Below, in pieces: positions 27,184 to 35,945 of a stretch of 64,000 nt of DNA. Source of the stretch: Leptothrix sp. (in: b-proteobacteria) (GTDB lineage Bacteria; Pseudomonadota; Gammaproteobacteria; Burkholderiales; Burkholderiaceae_C); contig PNKD01000008.1 of the NCBI GenBank assembly GCA_013822265.1, forward strand, positions 1-64,000. The letters are read 5' to 3'. A model generated the notes under the pieces. The model saw only the letters and a list, made by a program, of their open reading frames with translations. It did no database searches and was not told where the DNA came from. The position numbers were made by a program, and so were the translations under genes. Numbering within the stretch: position 1 is the stretch's first letter; each line of letters starts with the position of its first letter.

Positions 27184-27777
27184 TCAGCCCGGCTGCGGGA
27201 ACATCGCCCGCTCGACCAAGCCGCACAGCACGTGGCCGAGTACGAGGTGGCCCTCCTGGATGCGCGGCGTCTCGGCCGAGGGCACGGCCAGCAGGATGTC
27301 GCAGAGCGCACCCATCGGGCCGCCGCGGTTGCCCGTGAAGCCCACCGTCACCACGCCCGCGCCGCGCGCCGCTTCCAGCGCGCGCAGGATGTTCGGGCTG
27401 CTGCCCGAGGTCGAATAGGCCACCAGCACGTCGCCGCGCCTTCCCAGCGCCTGCACCTGGCGTTCGAACAGCTTGTCGTAGCCGTAATCGTTGCCGATGG
27501 CGGTGAGGATCGAGGTGTCGGTGGTTAGCGCCACGGCGGCCAGACCAGGCCGGTCGTACATGAAGCGGCTGACGAATTCGCCGGCCATGTGCTGGGCGTC
27601 GGCGGCGCTGCCGCCGTTGCCGGCGAACAGCACCTTGCCGCCGGCGCGCAGGCTGGCCACGCAGGCCTGTGCGGCGCGCAGCGCGGCGGCGCGCAGCGCG
27701 GCGTCGTCGTGCACGGCGGCGATCACACGCCGGCTCTCGGCCAGCATGGTGGCCACGTAGTCGTTGTCTTGCTGCAT
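27184..27777 (-). CDS. gmhA: Sedoheptulose 7-phosphate isomerase
   Basis: A 197-residue SIS-domain isomerase that makes D-glycero-D-manno-heptose 7-phosphate, the first heptose-pathway step. Key segments are [26 protein letters not shown] and the C-terminal [15 protein letters not shown] with metal-binding residues. It lies between hddA and hddC. Confidence 0.94.
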   Translation of the reverse strand: MQQDNDYVATMLAESRRVIAAVHDDAALRAAALRAAQACVASLRAGGKVLFAGNGGSAADAQHMAGEFVSRFMYDRPGLAAVALTTDTSILTAIGNDYGYDKLFERQVQALGRRGDVLVAYSTSGSSPNILRALEAARGAGVVTVGFTGNRGGPMGALCDILLAVPSAETPRIQEGHLVLGHVLCGLVERAMFPQPG

Positions 27778-27820
27778 GGTGGGATCCGGTTCGGCGCGCT
27801 TGGGGTTCGCCGGCGCCGCC

Positions 27821-28864
27821 TCAGGGCCGCCAGGCCTGGGCGCCGTGTTTGGTGAAGTGACAGTGGCTGGCCTGGCCGTCGAAGGCCGCGAGGGCGCGCA
27901 GCACGTCCATGCGCTGCTCGGGGCGCACGAAGAACATCATGAAGCCGCCGCCGCCGGCGCCCGAGACCTTGCCGGCGCGCGCGCCGGCGGCCATCGCCGC
28001 GTCGTAGACGGCATCGACCTGCGGTGTCGAGACGGTGCGCGCGGTGCGCTTCTTGTTCATCCAGCCCTGCTGCATCGACGCCACGATGCCGTCGAGGTCG
28101 CCGCGCAGCAGGCACTCCTTCATCGTCAGCGCCTCGTGCTTGAGGCCGTGCATGGCCGCCACGGCCTGTTCGTTGCGCGCGGCGATGCCGCTGCTCTGGT
28201 CGGCGATGATGCGCGCCGACTCGCGCGACACGCCGGTGTAGAAGAGCACCAGCGAGGCCTCCAGCTCGCTGAGGATCCACGACTTGATGCGCAGCGGGTT
28301 GATGACGGCGCGCTCGTTGGCGTAGAACTCCATGAAGTTGAAGCCGCCGAAGGTGGCCGAGTACTGGTCCTGCCGGCCTCCGGCCAGCGCGCAGTCCACG
28401 CGCTCGATTTGGAAGGCCAGGTGGGCGATGGCGTAGTCGTCCAGCGGCAGGTTCAGCAGCTCGGCGAAGGCGCGCACCATGGCCACCACCAGCGTCGACG
28501 ACGAGCCCAGGCCCGAGCCGGACGGCGCATCGCAGAAAGTGACGATCTCCAGCGGCAGGCGCCTGCCGAGCGCGGGCTCCACCAGCCGGCGGTAGACCGC
28601 CAGGTGCAGGCCGACGTCGGCAGGGCCGTCCAGCGGCGCGTCCAGCGGCAGTTCCAGCGTGCACTGGCGGTCGGCGGCGACGAAGCGCAGCACGGGTTCG
28701 TCCAGCAGGCGCAGCGTGGCGTAGGCGTAGCGGTCGATGGTGGCGTTGAGCACGTGGCCGCCGTACTCGTCGCAATAGGGCGAGACATCGGTGCCGCCGC
28801 CGGCCAGGCCGAGCCGCAGTGGCGCACGCGCGCGGACGAGCCGGGGTAGGGTGGGGGTCTGCAT
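27821..28864 (-). CDS. hddA: D-glycero-D-manno-heptose 7-phosphate kinase
   Basis: A 347-residue GHMP-family kinase that phosphorylates heptose-7-phosphate at C1. GHMP motif 1 is [14 protein letters not shown], motif 2 is [11 protein letters not shown] and motif 3 is [13 protein letters not shown]. It is the first gene of the heptose operon hddA-gmhA-hddC-gmhB. No Shine-Dalgarno sequence is visible before the ATG at 28864, and only 53 nt separate it from the divergent DUF5672 gene. Confidence 0.92.
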   Translation of the reverse strand: MQTPTLPRLVRARAPLRLGLAGGGTDVSPYCDEYGGHVLNATIDRYAYATLRLLDEPVLRFVAADRQCTLELPLDAPLDGPADVGLHLAVYRRLVEPALGRRLPLEIVTFCDAPSGSGLGSSSTLVVAMVRAFAELLNLPLDDYAIAHLAFQIERVDCALAGGRQDQYSATFGGFNFMEFYANERAVINPLRIKSWILSELEASLVLFYTGVSRESARIIADQSSGIAARNEQAVAAMHGLKHEALTMKECLLRGDLDGIVASMQQGWMNKKRTARTVSTPQVDAVYDAAMAAGARAGKVSGAGGGGFMMFFVRPEQRMDVLRALAAFDGQASHCHFTKHGAQAWRP

Positions 28865-28903
28865 CGGAGGGGGGCGTTCGGCGGCTGCAGGGCCGCCGGC
28901 TGG

Positions 28904-28909
28904 CAGAAT
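28904..28909 (+). promoter_or_regulatory. Candidate -10 box for the DUF5672 gene
   Basis: CAGAAT on the plus strand, 8 nt before the ATG at 28918, at the same close spacing seen at dnaX and ribF. No clear -35 is visible. Confidence 0.35.
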
Positions 28910-28917
28910 CGTCCGGA

Positions 28918-29745
28918 ATGGGTACAGAGCGCTTGGCCGAAGTCACATTATGTGCCGCGGATGCACGCACGCCGGGCTTGGCCTGGGCCTCGCTGCAGCG
29001 ATCGATGGCGGCGCTGCCCTTTGGCCGCGCCGTGCTCTTCACGCACGCGTGGCAGCCCGAGACGGCCGTCGCCGGCCTGGAGGTCGTGGATGTCGGCCCC
29101 ATCGATTCGGCCGCGGCCTACTCGCAGTTCGTGATGCGCGGGCTGCAGGCGCACATCGCCACGCCCTTCGTGCTGGTCACGCAATGGGACGGCTTCGTCA
29201 TCGACGCCGGGGCCTGGCGCGACGAGTTCCTGCAGTACGACTACATCGGCGCGCCCTGGGCCGACCAGCCCGCGGCGCTGAGCGTGGGCAACGGCGGCTT
29301 CTCCCTGCGCTCGCAGCGCTTCCTGCGCGCCGGCCAGGACCGTCGCATCGTCGACGTGCACCCCGAGGACGAGGTGCTCTGCCGCACCTGGCGCACGCTG
29401 CTGACGGGTGAATACGGGCTGCGCTTTGCCCCCCCCGCGGTGGCGGCGCGCTTCGCCTTCGAGAACACCCGGCCCTCTGGGCCCACGCTGGGCTTCCACG
29501 GGCCCTACCACCTGCCGCGCTTCCTGGACGCGCCGACCCTGGGTGCCTGGCTCGCGGCCCTACCCGATGGTTTCTTCCGCAGCCGCGACGCCCGCCGCCT
29601 GGCGCGCGCACTGTTGCGCGCCCGGATGCCCGGCGTGGCGCAGCAACTCATCCAGCGCCGCCTGGCCGCCGGCCGGCGCGACCCCAAGACCCGGGTGCTG
29701 GGCTGGCTGGCCGGCGGCATGGCGCGTTTCGGCGCGCGGCGTTGA
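28918..29745 (+). CDS. DUF5672 family protein
   Basis: A 275-residue soluble protein. The central part reads LVTQWDGFVI, YDYIGAPW and VGNGGFSLRS, which is the DUF5672 core and resembles the acceptor region of GT-A type glycosyltransferases (the GNGGFSLRS segment occurs in several). Function is unproved. It is divergent from the heptose operon and is followed 37 nt later by another glycan-type gene, so a part in assembling the same surface polysaccharide is plausible. Confidence 0.8.
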   Translation: MGTERLAEVTLCAADARTPGLAWASLQRSMAALPFGRAVLFTHAWQPETAVAGLEVVDVGPIDSAAAYSQFVMRGLQAHIATPFVLVTQWDGFVIDAGAWRDEFLQYDYIGAPWADQPAALSVGNGGFSLRSQRFLRAGQDRRIVDVHPEDEVLCRTWRTLLTGEYGLRFAPPAVAARFAFENTRPSGPTLGFHGPYHLPRFLDAPTLGAWLAALPDGFFRSRDARRLARALLRARMPGVAQQLIQRRLAAGRRDPKTRVLGWLAGGMARFGARR

Positions 29746-29782
29746 CGCAATCTGCCAGACCCTCTATCCGCCGGCACGACCC

Positions 29783-30769
29783 ATGACCCGCTTCCGCATC
29801 CTCTGCCCGCGCAAGACCTTGACAGGGGGGCCCGAGGCTCTGCACCAGTTGGGCGCCGCGCTGCGGGCAGCCGGCCTGGACGTGGCCATGGTCTACATCC
29901 CGCAGCGGCGCGACAACGACACGCCAGACAAGTTCCGCCACTACGGCGTGCCTGTGGAGATGAAACTGTCCGACGCCGAAGACGTGGTGGTGATCGTCGG
30001 CGAGACCGCCACCGACTGGGTCTGGCGCGTCAATCGCGCGCAGGTGCTGATCTGGTGGCTGAGCGTCGACTTCCACTTCAAGCGCCCCGAGAAGTGGACC
30101 AAGCGAGCCAAGCTCTGGCTGCGCGAGCGCCTGCCGCGCAACCGGCCCTACGCCTTCCAGCCGCATCCGCGAGTGCGCCACGCCTGGCAGAGCGAGTACG
30201 CGCGCCAGTTCCTGCTTCGCCAGGGCGTGACCGATCCCTTGCCGCTGACCGACTACATCGCGCCCGCGCTCACCGTGCCCGAAAACGAACTGCCCGCAGT
30301 GCCGCGGCGCAACGTCTGCCTGTACAACCCGCGCAAGGGCTGGGCCTTCACGCAGCAACTCATTGCGGCCTGCGAGGGCAGCGGCATCGAGTTCGTGCCG
30401 CTGCAGGGCTACAGCGAGGCGCAGCTGCGCGAGCTGTTCGGCAGCAGCAAGCTCTACATCGACTTCGGCGAACACCCCGGGCGTGACCGCATCCCGCGCG
30501 AGGCTGCGGCCAGCGGCTGCATCGTGATCACCGGGCGCCGCGGCAGCGCGGCCAATGCCGTGGACGTGCCCTTGCCCGAGGCCTGCAAGGTCGACGAGAC
30601 CGCGCCAGGCGTGCTGGGCCTGCTTCGCGAGCGTCTGACGGCGATCTGCGCCGACGACGCGGCGCACCGCGCGGCGCAGGCGGACTATCGGGCCTGGATA
30701 CGGCCACAGCGCGAGACCTTCTTCGCCGAGGCCGCGGCGCTCGGGTCGGCCCTCAGCCGATCTCGCTGA
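29783..30769 (+). CDS. Putative glycosyltransferase-like protein
   Basis: A 328-residue soluble protein starting MTRFRILCPRKTLTGGPEAL, which resembles the N-terminal glycine loop of GT-B enzymes. The C-terminal half has LYIDFGEHPGRDRIPREAAASGC, similar in layout to the donor-binding region of GT-B glycosyltransferases. I cannot assign a family with certainty. It follows the DUF5672 gene on the same strand and ends just before an IS200-derived element. Confidence 0.7.
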   Translation: MTRFRILCPRKTLTGGPEALHQLGAALRAAGLDVAMVYIPQRRDNDTPDKFRHYGVPVEMKLSDAEDVVVIVGETATDWVWRVNRAQVLIWWLSVDFHFKRPEKWTKRAKLWLRERLPRNRPYAFQPHPRVRHAWQSEYARQFLLRQGVTDPLPLTDYIAPALTVPENELPAVPRRNVCLYNPRKGWAFTQQLIAACEGSGIEFVPLQGYSEAQLRELFGSSKLYIDFGEHPGRDRIPREAAASGCIVITGRRGSAANAVDVPLPEACKVDETAPGVLGLLRERLTAICADDAAHRAAQADYRAWIRPQRETFFAEAAALGSALSRSR

Positions 30770-30784
30770 CTTTCCATCATAGGG

Positions 30785-31040
30785 TTCAAGCCACCGGCTT
30801 CCAGCCGGTCAGCTTTAGCTCCAACATGTGCCGCAGGAGGTGCGACACATGGACTACAGGTACGGCAGTCACACGGTGTTCCAGGAAGAGATGATCAAGA
30901 AGTACCTGGAGCACCACTTCGAGCCGGGGACGAACGACGAGTTCAAGATGGAGGCGCCATGACGCGTCGTTCAGGCGACGCGTATCCGGACTTTCAGTCC
31001 GTATCACACCAACCCACCGGCTTCAGCCGGTGGTCGTTGA
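30785..31040 (+). mobile_element. IS200-type non-autonomous element (internally deleted)
   Basis: A compact element of about 250 bp. The left end holds the hairpin ACCGGCT-tcc-AGCCGGT (30793-30809). After it come an AGGAGG ribosome site, a 37-codon remnant of the IS200 transposase, and three hairpins at the right end: 30962-30983, CGGACT-ttc-AGTCCG (30987-31001) and CCACCGGCT-tc-AGCCGGTGG (31014-31033). Subterminal hairpins without inverted terminal repeats are characteristic of the IS200/IS605 family. Outer limits are approximate. Lacking a full transposase, it could only move with help in trans. Confidence 0.8.
30849..30962 (+). pseudogene. Transposase TnpA remnant (IS200 type), in-frame internal deletion
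   Basis: A 37-residue open frame with AGGAGG 8 nt upstream. It begins MDYRYGSHTVF, the conserved N-terminus of IS200-type Y1 transposases. It continues directly into EEMIKKYLEHHFEPG, which matches their C-terminal end. The middle, about 100 residues including the HUH motif, is missing; the catalytic Tyr region is also truncated. The frame is kept across the junction. It cannot be an active transposase. Confidence 0.85.
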
Positions 31041-31710
31041 GTTCGACCCAGCGCCACCGGCCCGGCGCCAGATCGCCCAGGCTCAGCCCGCCGAAGCGGC
31101 TGCGGTGCAGCGTCTCCACCCGGTTGCCCACCGCCGCCAGCATGCGCTTGACCTGGTGGTACTTGCCTTCGGTGAGCGTCAGCGCCAGCGAGTTCTCGCC
31201 GGTGCGTTCCGCCGCGGCGGCGCGAACCGGTGCAGGGTCATCGTCGAGCACCACACCGGCAAGCAGGCGCGCCAGCTGGGCGTCGTCGACGGGGTGCTTG
31301 CAGCCCACCTCGTAGACCTTGGGCACGTGGTGTTTCGGCGAGGTCAGCCGGTGGATGAGCGCACCGTCGTCGGTCAGCAGCAGCAGCCCGGTGGTGTCTT
31401 CGTCGAGCCGGCCCACGGGCTGTACGCCGCGCGTGCGCAGGGGCGGCGGCAGCAGGCTCAGCACGCTGGGATGGTGGCGTGGCTTCTGGCTGCATTCACA
31501 GCCCGCGGGCTTGTGCAGCATCAGCAGCGCACGGGCCTGGTAGAGCCAGGGCTGGCCGTCGACCTCGAAGGCCAGGCCCTCGGGCTCGAAGTCTTCATGC
31601 GGGTCGCCGACCACACGGCCGCCCACGCGCACCAGGCCGAGCTGCAAGAGGCCGACGCAGACGCGGCGGTTGCCGAAGCCCTGGCTGAAGAGGATCTGGG
31701 CGATGCGCAT
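30994..31710 (-). CDS. RsuA/RluE-family pseudouridine synthase
   Basis: A 238-residue rRNA-modifying enzyme. It has an N-terminal S4-like domain (MRIAQILFSQGFGNRR...VRVGGRVV), the catalytic segment VGRLDEDTTGLLLLTDDG with the active Asp, and the C-terminal TEGKYHQVKRMLAAVGNRVETLHR. This resembles RsuA, which makes pseudouridine 516 in 16S rRNA. The last 14 or so codons (from LNDHRLKPVGW) and the stop lie within the right end of the IS200-type element, so the native C-terminus has been replaced or trimmed. The catalytic domain looks complete. Confidence 0.88.
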   Translation of the reverse strand: MRIAQILFSQGFGNRRVCVGLLQLGLVRVGGRVVGDPHEDFEPEGLAFEVDGQPWLYQARALLMLHKPAGCECSQKPRHHPSVLSLLPPPLRTRGVQPVGRLDEDTTGLLLLTDDGALIHRLTSPKHHVPKVYEVGCKHPVDDAQLARLLAGVVLDDDPAPVRAAAAERTGENSLALTLTEGKYHQVKRMLAAVGNRVETLHRSRFGGLSLGDLAPGRWRWVELNDHRLKPVGWCDTD

Positions 31711-31721
31711 TCGAGGGGCTT

Positions 31722-32756
31722 TCAGCCGGCGGCATGCAGGTCGCCGGCGGCCGGCAGATGCGGCACGCCGTCGCCGGCCGGTACGGCCCGAGCCGCCAGC
31801 ACGGCGTTGCGAATGGCGCGCGCCACCACCTCGGCGGCCAGCACGCCCAGCGCGTTGAGGTCGCCCGGCGCGCCCGCCGTGCCGGTGGCCAGCGCAAAGA
31901 GGGTGTCGCCATCGTGCGGGGTCACCGGGCTGACGGCGCGTGACAGGCCGTGGTGGGCCAGCCCGGCGAGTTGCGTCGCCTGGGACTTGGTGAGTACGGC
32001 ATCGGTGGCCACCACGCCTATCGTGGTGGCCGTGCCCGCCATCATCGCGGCCGGGCCGGCGCCGGCCAGCACGGCGGTGGTGCTGCCGAGCAACGCACGG
32101 CCGTCCTCGCTGCGTGCACCGGCGAGCACGCGGCCGTGCGCGTCGACGACGTCGCCCAGCGCGTTGACGGCGACCAGCGCACCTACGGTGCAGCGGCCCA
32201 GCCGCAGCGAGGCCGTGCCGACGCCGCCCTTCATGGCGCGCTCGATGCCGAAGAGCTTGCCCACCGTGGCGCCCAGGCCGGCGCCGACGCTGCCCTGAGG
32301 CGGCGGCGATGCCGAGGCGGCAACGCAGGCCGCGTAACCGGTGTCCGCGCCGGGGCGGATGCGGGCGTCGCCCAGCCAGAGGTCGAAGAGCACCGCCGCC
32401 GGCACGATGGGCACGCGCACGACGCGGCCAGCGGCTGCGGAGCCCACCACGTAGCCGTGGCCGTTTTGATCCAGCCAGCGCATCACGCCGCCGGCGGCGT
32501 CGAGGCCGAAGGCGCTGCCGCCGGTCAGCAGCACGGCATGCACGTGCTGCACGCTGTTCTCGGGACGCAGCAGGTCGGTCTCGCGTGTGCCCGGCGCGCC
32601 GCCGCGCTGCGCCACGCCGGCCACCGCGCCTTGCGGGCACAGCACGACGCTGCAGCCGGTGGGCCGGCCCGTCACCGCGGCATGGCCGACAGTGATGCCT
32701 GCGACGTCGGCAATGGACCCGGGTGCTGGCGCCATGTCCTCAGCCGAGCTGGCCAC
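31722..32756 (-). CDS. P1 family peptidase (DmpA/aminopeptidase-type)
   Basis: A protein of about 340 residues in the N-terminal-nucleophile P1 family, which includes DmpA-type aminopeptidases that self-cleave. Visible are the N-terminal DVAGITVGH, LLTGGSAFGLDAAGGVM, GSVGAGLGATVGK and the cleavage-region sequence ATTIGVVATDAVL with candidate nucleophile Thr. In many relatives an Asn precedes this Thr pair, whereas here it is Ala. Start is uncertain: GTG at 32756 or ATG at 32735. It lies 11 nt before the RsuA-type gene on the same strand. Confidence 0.85.
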   Translation of the reverse strand: MASSAEDMAPAPGSIADVAGITVGHAAVTGRPTGCSVVLCPQGAVAGVAQRGGAPGTRETDLLRPENSVQHVHAVLLTGGSAFGLDAAGGVMRWLDQNGHGYVVGSAAAGRVVRVPIVPAAVLFDLWLGDARIRPGADTGYAACVAASASPPPQGSVGAGLGATVGKLFGIERAMKGGVGTASLRLGRCTVGALVAVNALGDVVDAHGRVLAGARSEDGRALLGSTTAVLAGAGPAAMMAGTATTIGVVATDAVLTKSQATQLAGLAHHGLSRAVSPVTPHDGDTLFALATGTAGAPGDLNALGVLAAEVVARAIRNAVLAARAVPAGDGVPHLPAAGDLHAAG

Positions 32757-32765
32757 CAGGACTCA

Positions 32766-32853
32766 GCTTCCCGACGCGGAGCCGGCTTTGCCGGGCCGCT
32801 GGCGGACGGCCCCCTCGGGGGGCAGCGAGCGTCAGCGCGCTTGGGGGCGCCAT
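32766..32853. repeat. Dispersed GC-rich repeat, copy 3
   Basis: Contains GCCGGCTTTGCCGGGCCGC, then GGCCCCCTCGGGGGGCAGCG and AGCGCGCTTGGGGGCG. It matches copies 1 and 2 in order of parts. It ends 2 nt before the stop codon of the acyl-CoA dehydrogenase gene. Confidence 0.8.
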
Positions 32854-32855
32854 TT

Positions 32856-33983
32856 CTAGGCGAACACGCCCGCGGTGTCCTGCATGCGCGCCGAGACCTC
32901 GCCCAGGTGGTGCAGCGTGTCGCCCAGGCTCATCTCGAGCATGGTCAGGCGCTTGAAGTAGTGGCTGGCGGCCACCTCGTCGGTGCAGCCTATGCCGCCG
33001 TGCAGCTGTATGCACTGCTGGCCGACGTAACGCATGCTGTGGCCCAGCTGCACGCGCGCCTGGGCGATGGCGCGGCGGCGCTGTGCGGCCGGCTCGCCGA
33101 GCTTGAGGCTGGCGTAGTAGCTCATCGAGCGGCCCAGCTCCAGCTGCATCTTGACGTCGGCCATGCGGTGGCGCAGCGCCTGGAAGCTGGCCAGCGTGGC
33201 GCCGAACTGCTTGCGTGTGTTCATGTACTCGACGGTCAGGGCCACCAGCCTGTCCATCAGGCCCACGGCCTCGGCGCATTGCGCGGCGAGCCCGGCGTCC
33301 AGCGCCTGCTCCAGCAGCGGCAGGCCGTCGGCGGTGACGAGCAGCGCGGCGGCGTTGTCCAGCAGCAGGTCGCCGGCGCGTGCGCCGTCCTGCGTGGGGT
33401 AGGGCAGCACCTTCGCCGCGGCGGTTTCGACGAGGAAGAGGCCGATGCCGTTGGCATCGCCTTCGGCCCCCGCGGTGCGCGCCGGCACGATGAAGGCGTC
33501 GGCCTCGTCGGCGGCGGGCACCACGAGCTTCTGGCCAGTGAGGCGCCAGCCGTCACCGTCCGCCGTCGCCCGCGTGGTGACATGGTTCAGCCGGTAGCGC
33601 GCGCCGCGCTCCTGCAGCGCCGGCACCACCAGGGCTTCGCCGGCGGCGATGCGCGGCAGCCAGCCGGCCTGCAAGGCCGCGGGCGCGGCCGAGAGCAGCG
33701 TCGGGCTCATCAGCGCCGCCTCGGTGTAGGGTGCGTTGACGAGGCCGCGGCCGAGTTCCTCGCACACCACCATCGCGTCCACCGGCCCCTGGCCCAGGCC
33801 GCCGTGGGCCTCGGGCACCACCAGGCCGGCCAGGCCGAGTTCGGCGAGTTCGCCATAGACGGCGCGCGTGGCGCCGCCGGCCTTGGCCAGTGCGTGGCGG
33901 CGCTCGAACGAGAAGCCCTTGTCGACCCAGCGCCGCACGGCGTCGCGCAGGGCGTCCTGGTCGTCTGTGAAGTCGAAGTCCAT
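32856..33983 (-). CDS. pimD: Acyl-CoA dehydrogenase, pimeloyl-CoA dehydrogenase small subunit type
   Basis: A 375-residue FAD flavoprotein of the acyl-CoA dehydrogenase fold, starting MDFDFTDDQDALRDAVRRWVDKG. The C-terminal half has RKQFGATLASFQALRHRMADV and CIQLHGGIGCTDE. It is paired with a large-subunit partner 2 nt upstream, as with pimC and pimD, which oxidise pimeloyl-CoA and related dicarboxylyl-CoAs. Substrate is inferred from the pairing only. Confidence 0.8.
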   Translation of the reverse strand: MDFDFTDDQDALRDAVRRWVDKGFSFERRHALAKAGGATRAVYGELAELGLAGLVVPEAHGGLGQGPVDAMVVCEELGRGLVNAPYTEAALMSPTLLSAAPAALQAGWLPRIAAGEALVVPALQERGARYRLNHVTTRATADGDGWRLTGQKLVVPAADEADAFIVPARTAGAEGDANGIGLFLVETAAAKVLPYPTQDGARAGDLLLDNAAALLVTADGLPLLEQALDAGLAAQCAEAVGLMDRLVALTVEYMNTRKQFGATLASFQALRHRMADVKMQLELGRSMSYYASLKLGEPAAQRRRAIAQARVQLGHSMRYVGQQCIQLHGGIGCTDEVAASHYFKRLTMLEMSLGDTLHHLGEVSARMQDTAGVFA

Positions 33984-33985
33984 GT

Positions 33986-35179
33986 TCAGCTCCCCAGCAC
34001 GGTCTGCGCGACGATGTTTCTCTGCACCTCGTTGCTGCCGCCGTAGATCGTCGTCTTGCGGTAGTTGAAGTAGGTGCCGGCCAGCGGCAGGATCTCCGCC
34101 GGCACGACCAGGTCGCCCTGCCAGCCGGCATCCATGGCCTCGAAGACATGGGCGCGGCTCAGCGGGCCGGCGGCCAGCATCATCAGCTCGGTGTAGCGCT
34201 GCTGGATCTCGCTGCCGCGGATCTTCAGCAGGCCGGCGATGTCCAGGCTCTGCTTGCCGCTCTTCTCGGCACTCAGCACGCGCAGCACCAGCATCTCCAG
34301 CGCCACCACGTCCACTTCCAGCAGCGCGATCTGGTCGCGCAAGCGTGCGTCGTCCCACACGCCCTCGGCCTTGGCCACGCGCTTGAGGCGTTCGAGCTCG
34401 CGCTTGGCGCGGTTGACGTCGGCGATGTTGGTGCGTTCGTGCGCCAGCAGGTGCTTGGCGTAGGTCCAGCCCTTGTTCTCTTCGCCGATCAGGTTCTCGG
34501 CCGGCACCACCACGTCGTCGAACCAGACCTCGTTGACCTCGGGCTCGCCGTCCATCAGCACGATGGGCCGCACGGTGATGCCGGGGCTCTTCATGTCGAT
34601 GAGCAGGAAGCTGATGCCGCTCTGCGGCTTGCCTTCGCTGCTGGTGCGCACGAGGCAGAAGATCCACTCGCCGTACTGGCCTAGCGTGGTCCAGGTCTTC
34701 TGGCCGTTGACGACGTAGTGGTCACCGCGGCCGTCCTTCACCCGTTCGGCCTTGCACTTCAGCGAAGCCAGGTCGGAGCCGGAGCCGGGCTCGCTGTAGC
34801 CCTGGCTCCACCAGACCTCTCCGCTGGCGATGCCGGGCAGGAAACGCCGCTGCTGCTCGGCATTGCCGAAGGCCATGATCACCGGGGCCACCATCACCGG
34901 GCCGAAGGGGATGACGCGCGGCGCGCAGGCCAGCGCCAGCTCTTCCTCGAACAGGTGCTTCTGGATCGCGTTCCAGCCCGGGCCGCCGAACTGCGCCGGC
35001 CAGCCCCAGCCCAGCCAGCCCTGCTTGCCCAGGATCTTGGCCCAGCGCTGGTGGTCGTCGCGCGTCAGGCGCAGCGCGTGGCCTACCTTGTGGGCGATGT
35101 CGGCCGGCAGGTTCTCGGCCACCCAGGCGCGGATCTGCTGCCTGAAGGCGAGTTCCTCGGGGGTGAAGTTCAGGTCCAT
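33986..35179 (-). CDS. pimC: Acyl-CoA dehydrogenase, pimeloyl-CoA dehydrogenase large subunit type
   Basis: A 397-residue flavoprotein beginning MDLNFTPEELAFRQQIRAWV. It shows WWSQGYSEPGSGSDLASL and VNGQKTWTT from the FAD/acyl-CoA site, and a C-terminal YFNYRKTTIYGGSNEVQRNI. Length and sequence style fit the PimC type. Immediately upstream of the small-subunit partner, probably forming a heteromer. The 110 nt upstream contain no other feature apart from a short gap to the protease gene. Confidence 0.82.
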   Translation of the reverse strand: MDLNFTPEELAFRQQIRAWVAENLPADIAHKVGHALRLTRDDHQRWAKILGKQGWLGWGWPAQFGGPGWNAIQKHLFEEELALACAPRVIPFGPVMVAPVIMAFGNAEQQRRFLPGIASGEVWWSQGYSEPGSGSDLASLKCKAERVKDGRGDHYVVNGQKTWTTLGQYGEWIFCLVRTSSEGKPQSGISFLLIDMKSPGITVRPIVLMDGEPEVNEVWFDDVVVPAENLIGEENKGWTYAKHLLAHERTNIADVNRAKRELERLKRVAKAEGVWDDARLRDQIALLEVDVVALEMLVLRVLSAEKSGKQSLDIAGLLKIRGSEIQQRYTELMMLAAGPLSRAHVFEAMDAGWQGDLVVPAEILPLAGTYFNYRKTTIYGGSNEVQRNIVAQTVLGS

Positions 35180-35289
35180 GGCGGGGCGGTCCTCGGTGCG
35201 GCGATGCGCCCGGGCGGGCGTGCGCGTGCCGGTTTTAGCACGACCGTTCGATCAAGCCCTGTCTCGGCAGAGACGGGCGCTGCCGTCCA

Positions 35290-35934
35290 TCAGCGCAGTT
35301 CGAGCCGCATCACGTCGTTGTCACGCTTCATCTGCAGGCGTGACAGGAAGCTGTTGCCCAGAAGCACCATGGGCATGGGCTGCGGCACGACCGCGGCGCC
35401 AACGTTGGCCAGTTCGACCTCGCCCACGCGCACCGTGGTCAGCGTGACCAGCCACACCGGCACCGGGCCGTTGGCCGTCTGCGTGGTGCCGCGTCGGGCG
35501 TCGGTGAGGTCTATGCCCAGGCGGTCGGCGTCGTCCTTGCCCAGGCTGACCAGCGTGGCACCGGTGTCGACCATGAAACGCACCTGCTTGCCGTTGATGG
35601 TGCCGCCAGCCGTGAAGTGGCCGCCCGAGCCCGCGGTGAGCACGATCTCGCGCCCGGCCGTGCGCGGCGGCGCCACCCCCAGTTGCACCGGGGTCTCTCC
35701 CACGCGCATCGGGTACACGCGCCCGCTGCGCTCGACCTCGGCGGTGTCGCCGTTCCAGCGCAGCAGCTTCACGCCGCCCACGGTCTGGCCGACGCTCATC
35801 GTGTACGGCTGGCCGTCGACCACCAGCAGCGCGCGCTCGCCCATGCGGCCCGACAGCACCACCACCTGGGTCTGGGCCGCGCCGGCGGCCAGCGCCATCA
35901 GCAGCCCGACCAACATCACATGACGGGGTTTCAC
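35290..35934 (-). CDS. Retropepsin-like aspartic protease (clan AA, TIGR02281 type)
   Basis: A 214-residue protein with an N-terminal hydrophobic signal segment (MLVGLLMALAAGAA), a region like an SH3-type fold, and a C-terminal retropepsin domain with the active site FMVDTGATLVSL and the later VLLGNSFLSRL. The start GTG at 35934 (KPRHVMLVG) is chosen to avoid overlapping yajQ; an in-frame ATG at 35979 would overlap it by 34 nt. Likely periplasmic or membrane-anchored. It follows yajQ by 11 nt. Confidence 0.82.
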   Translation of the reverse strand: MKPRHVMLVGLLMALAAGAAQTQVVVLSGRMGERALLVVDGQPYTMSVGQTVGGVKLLRWNGDTAEVERSGRVYPMRVGETPVQLGVAPPRTAGREIVLTAGSGGHFTAGGTINGKQVRFMVDTGATLVSLGKDDADRLGIDLTDARRGTTQTANGPVPVWLVTLTTVRVGEVELANVGAAVVPQPMPMVLLGNSFLSRLQMKRDNDVMRLELR

Positions 35935-35945
35935 GGGCAGGGTGC

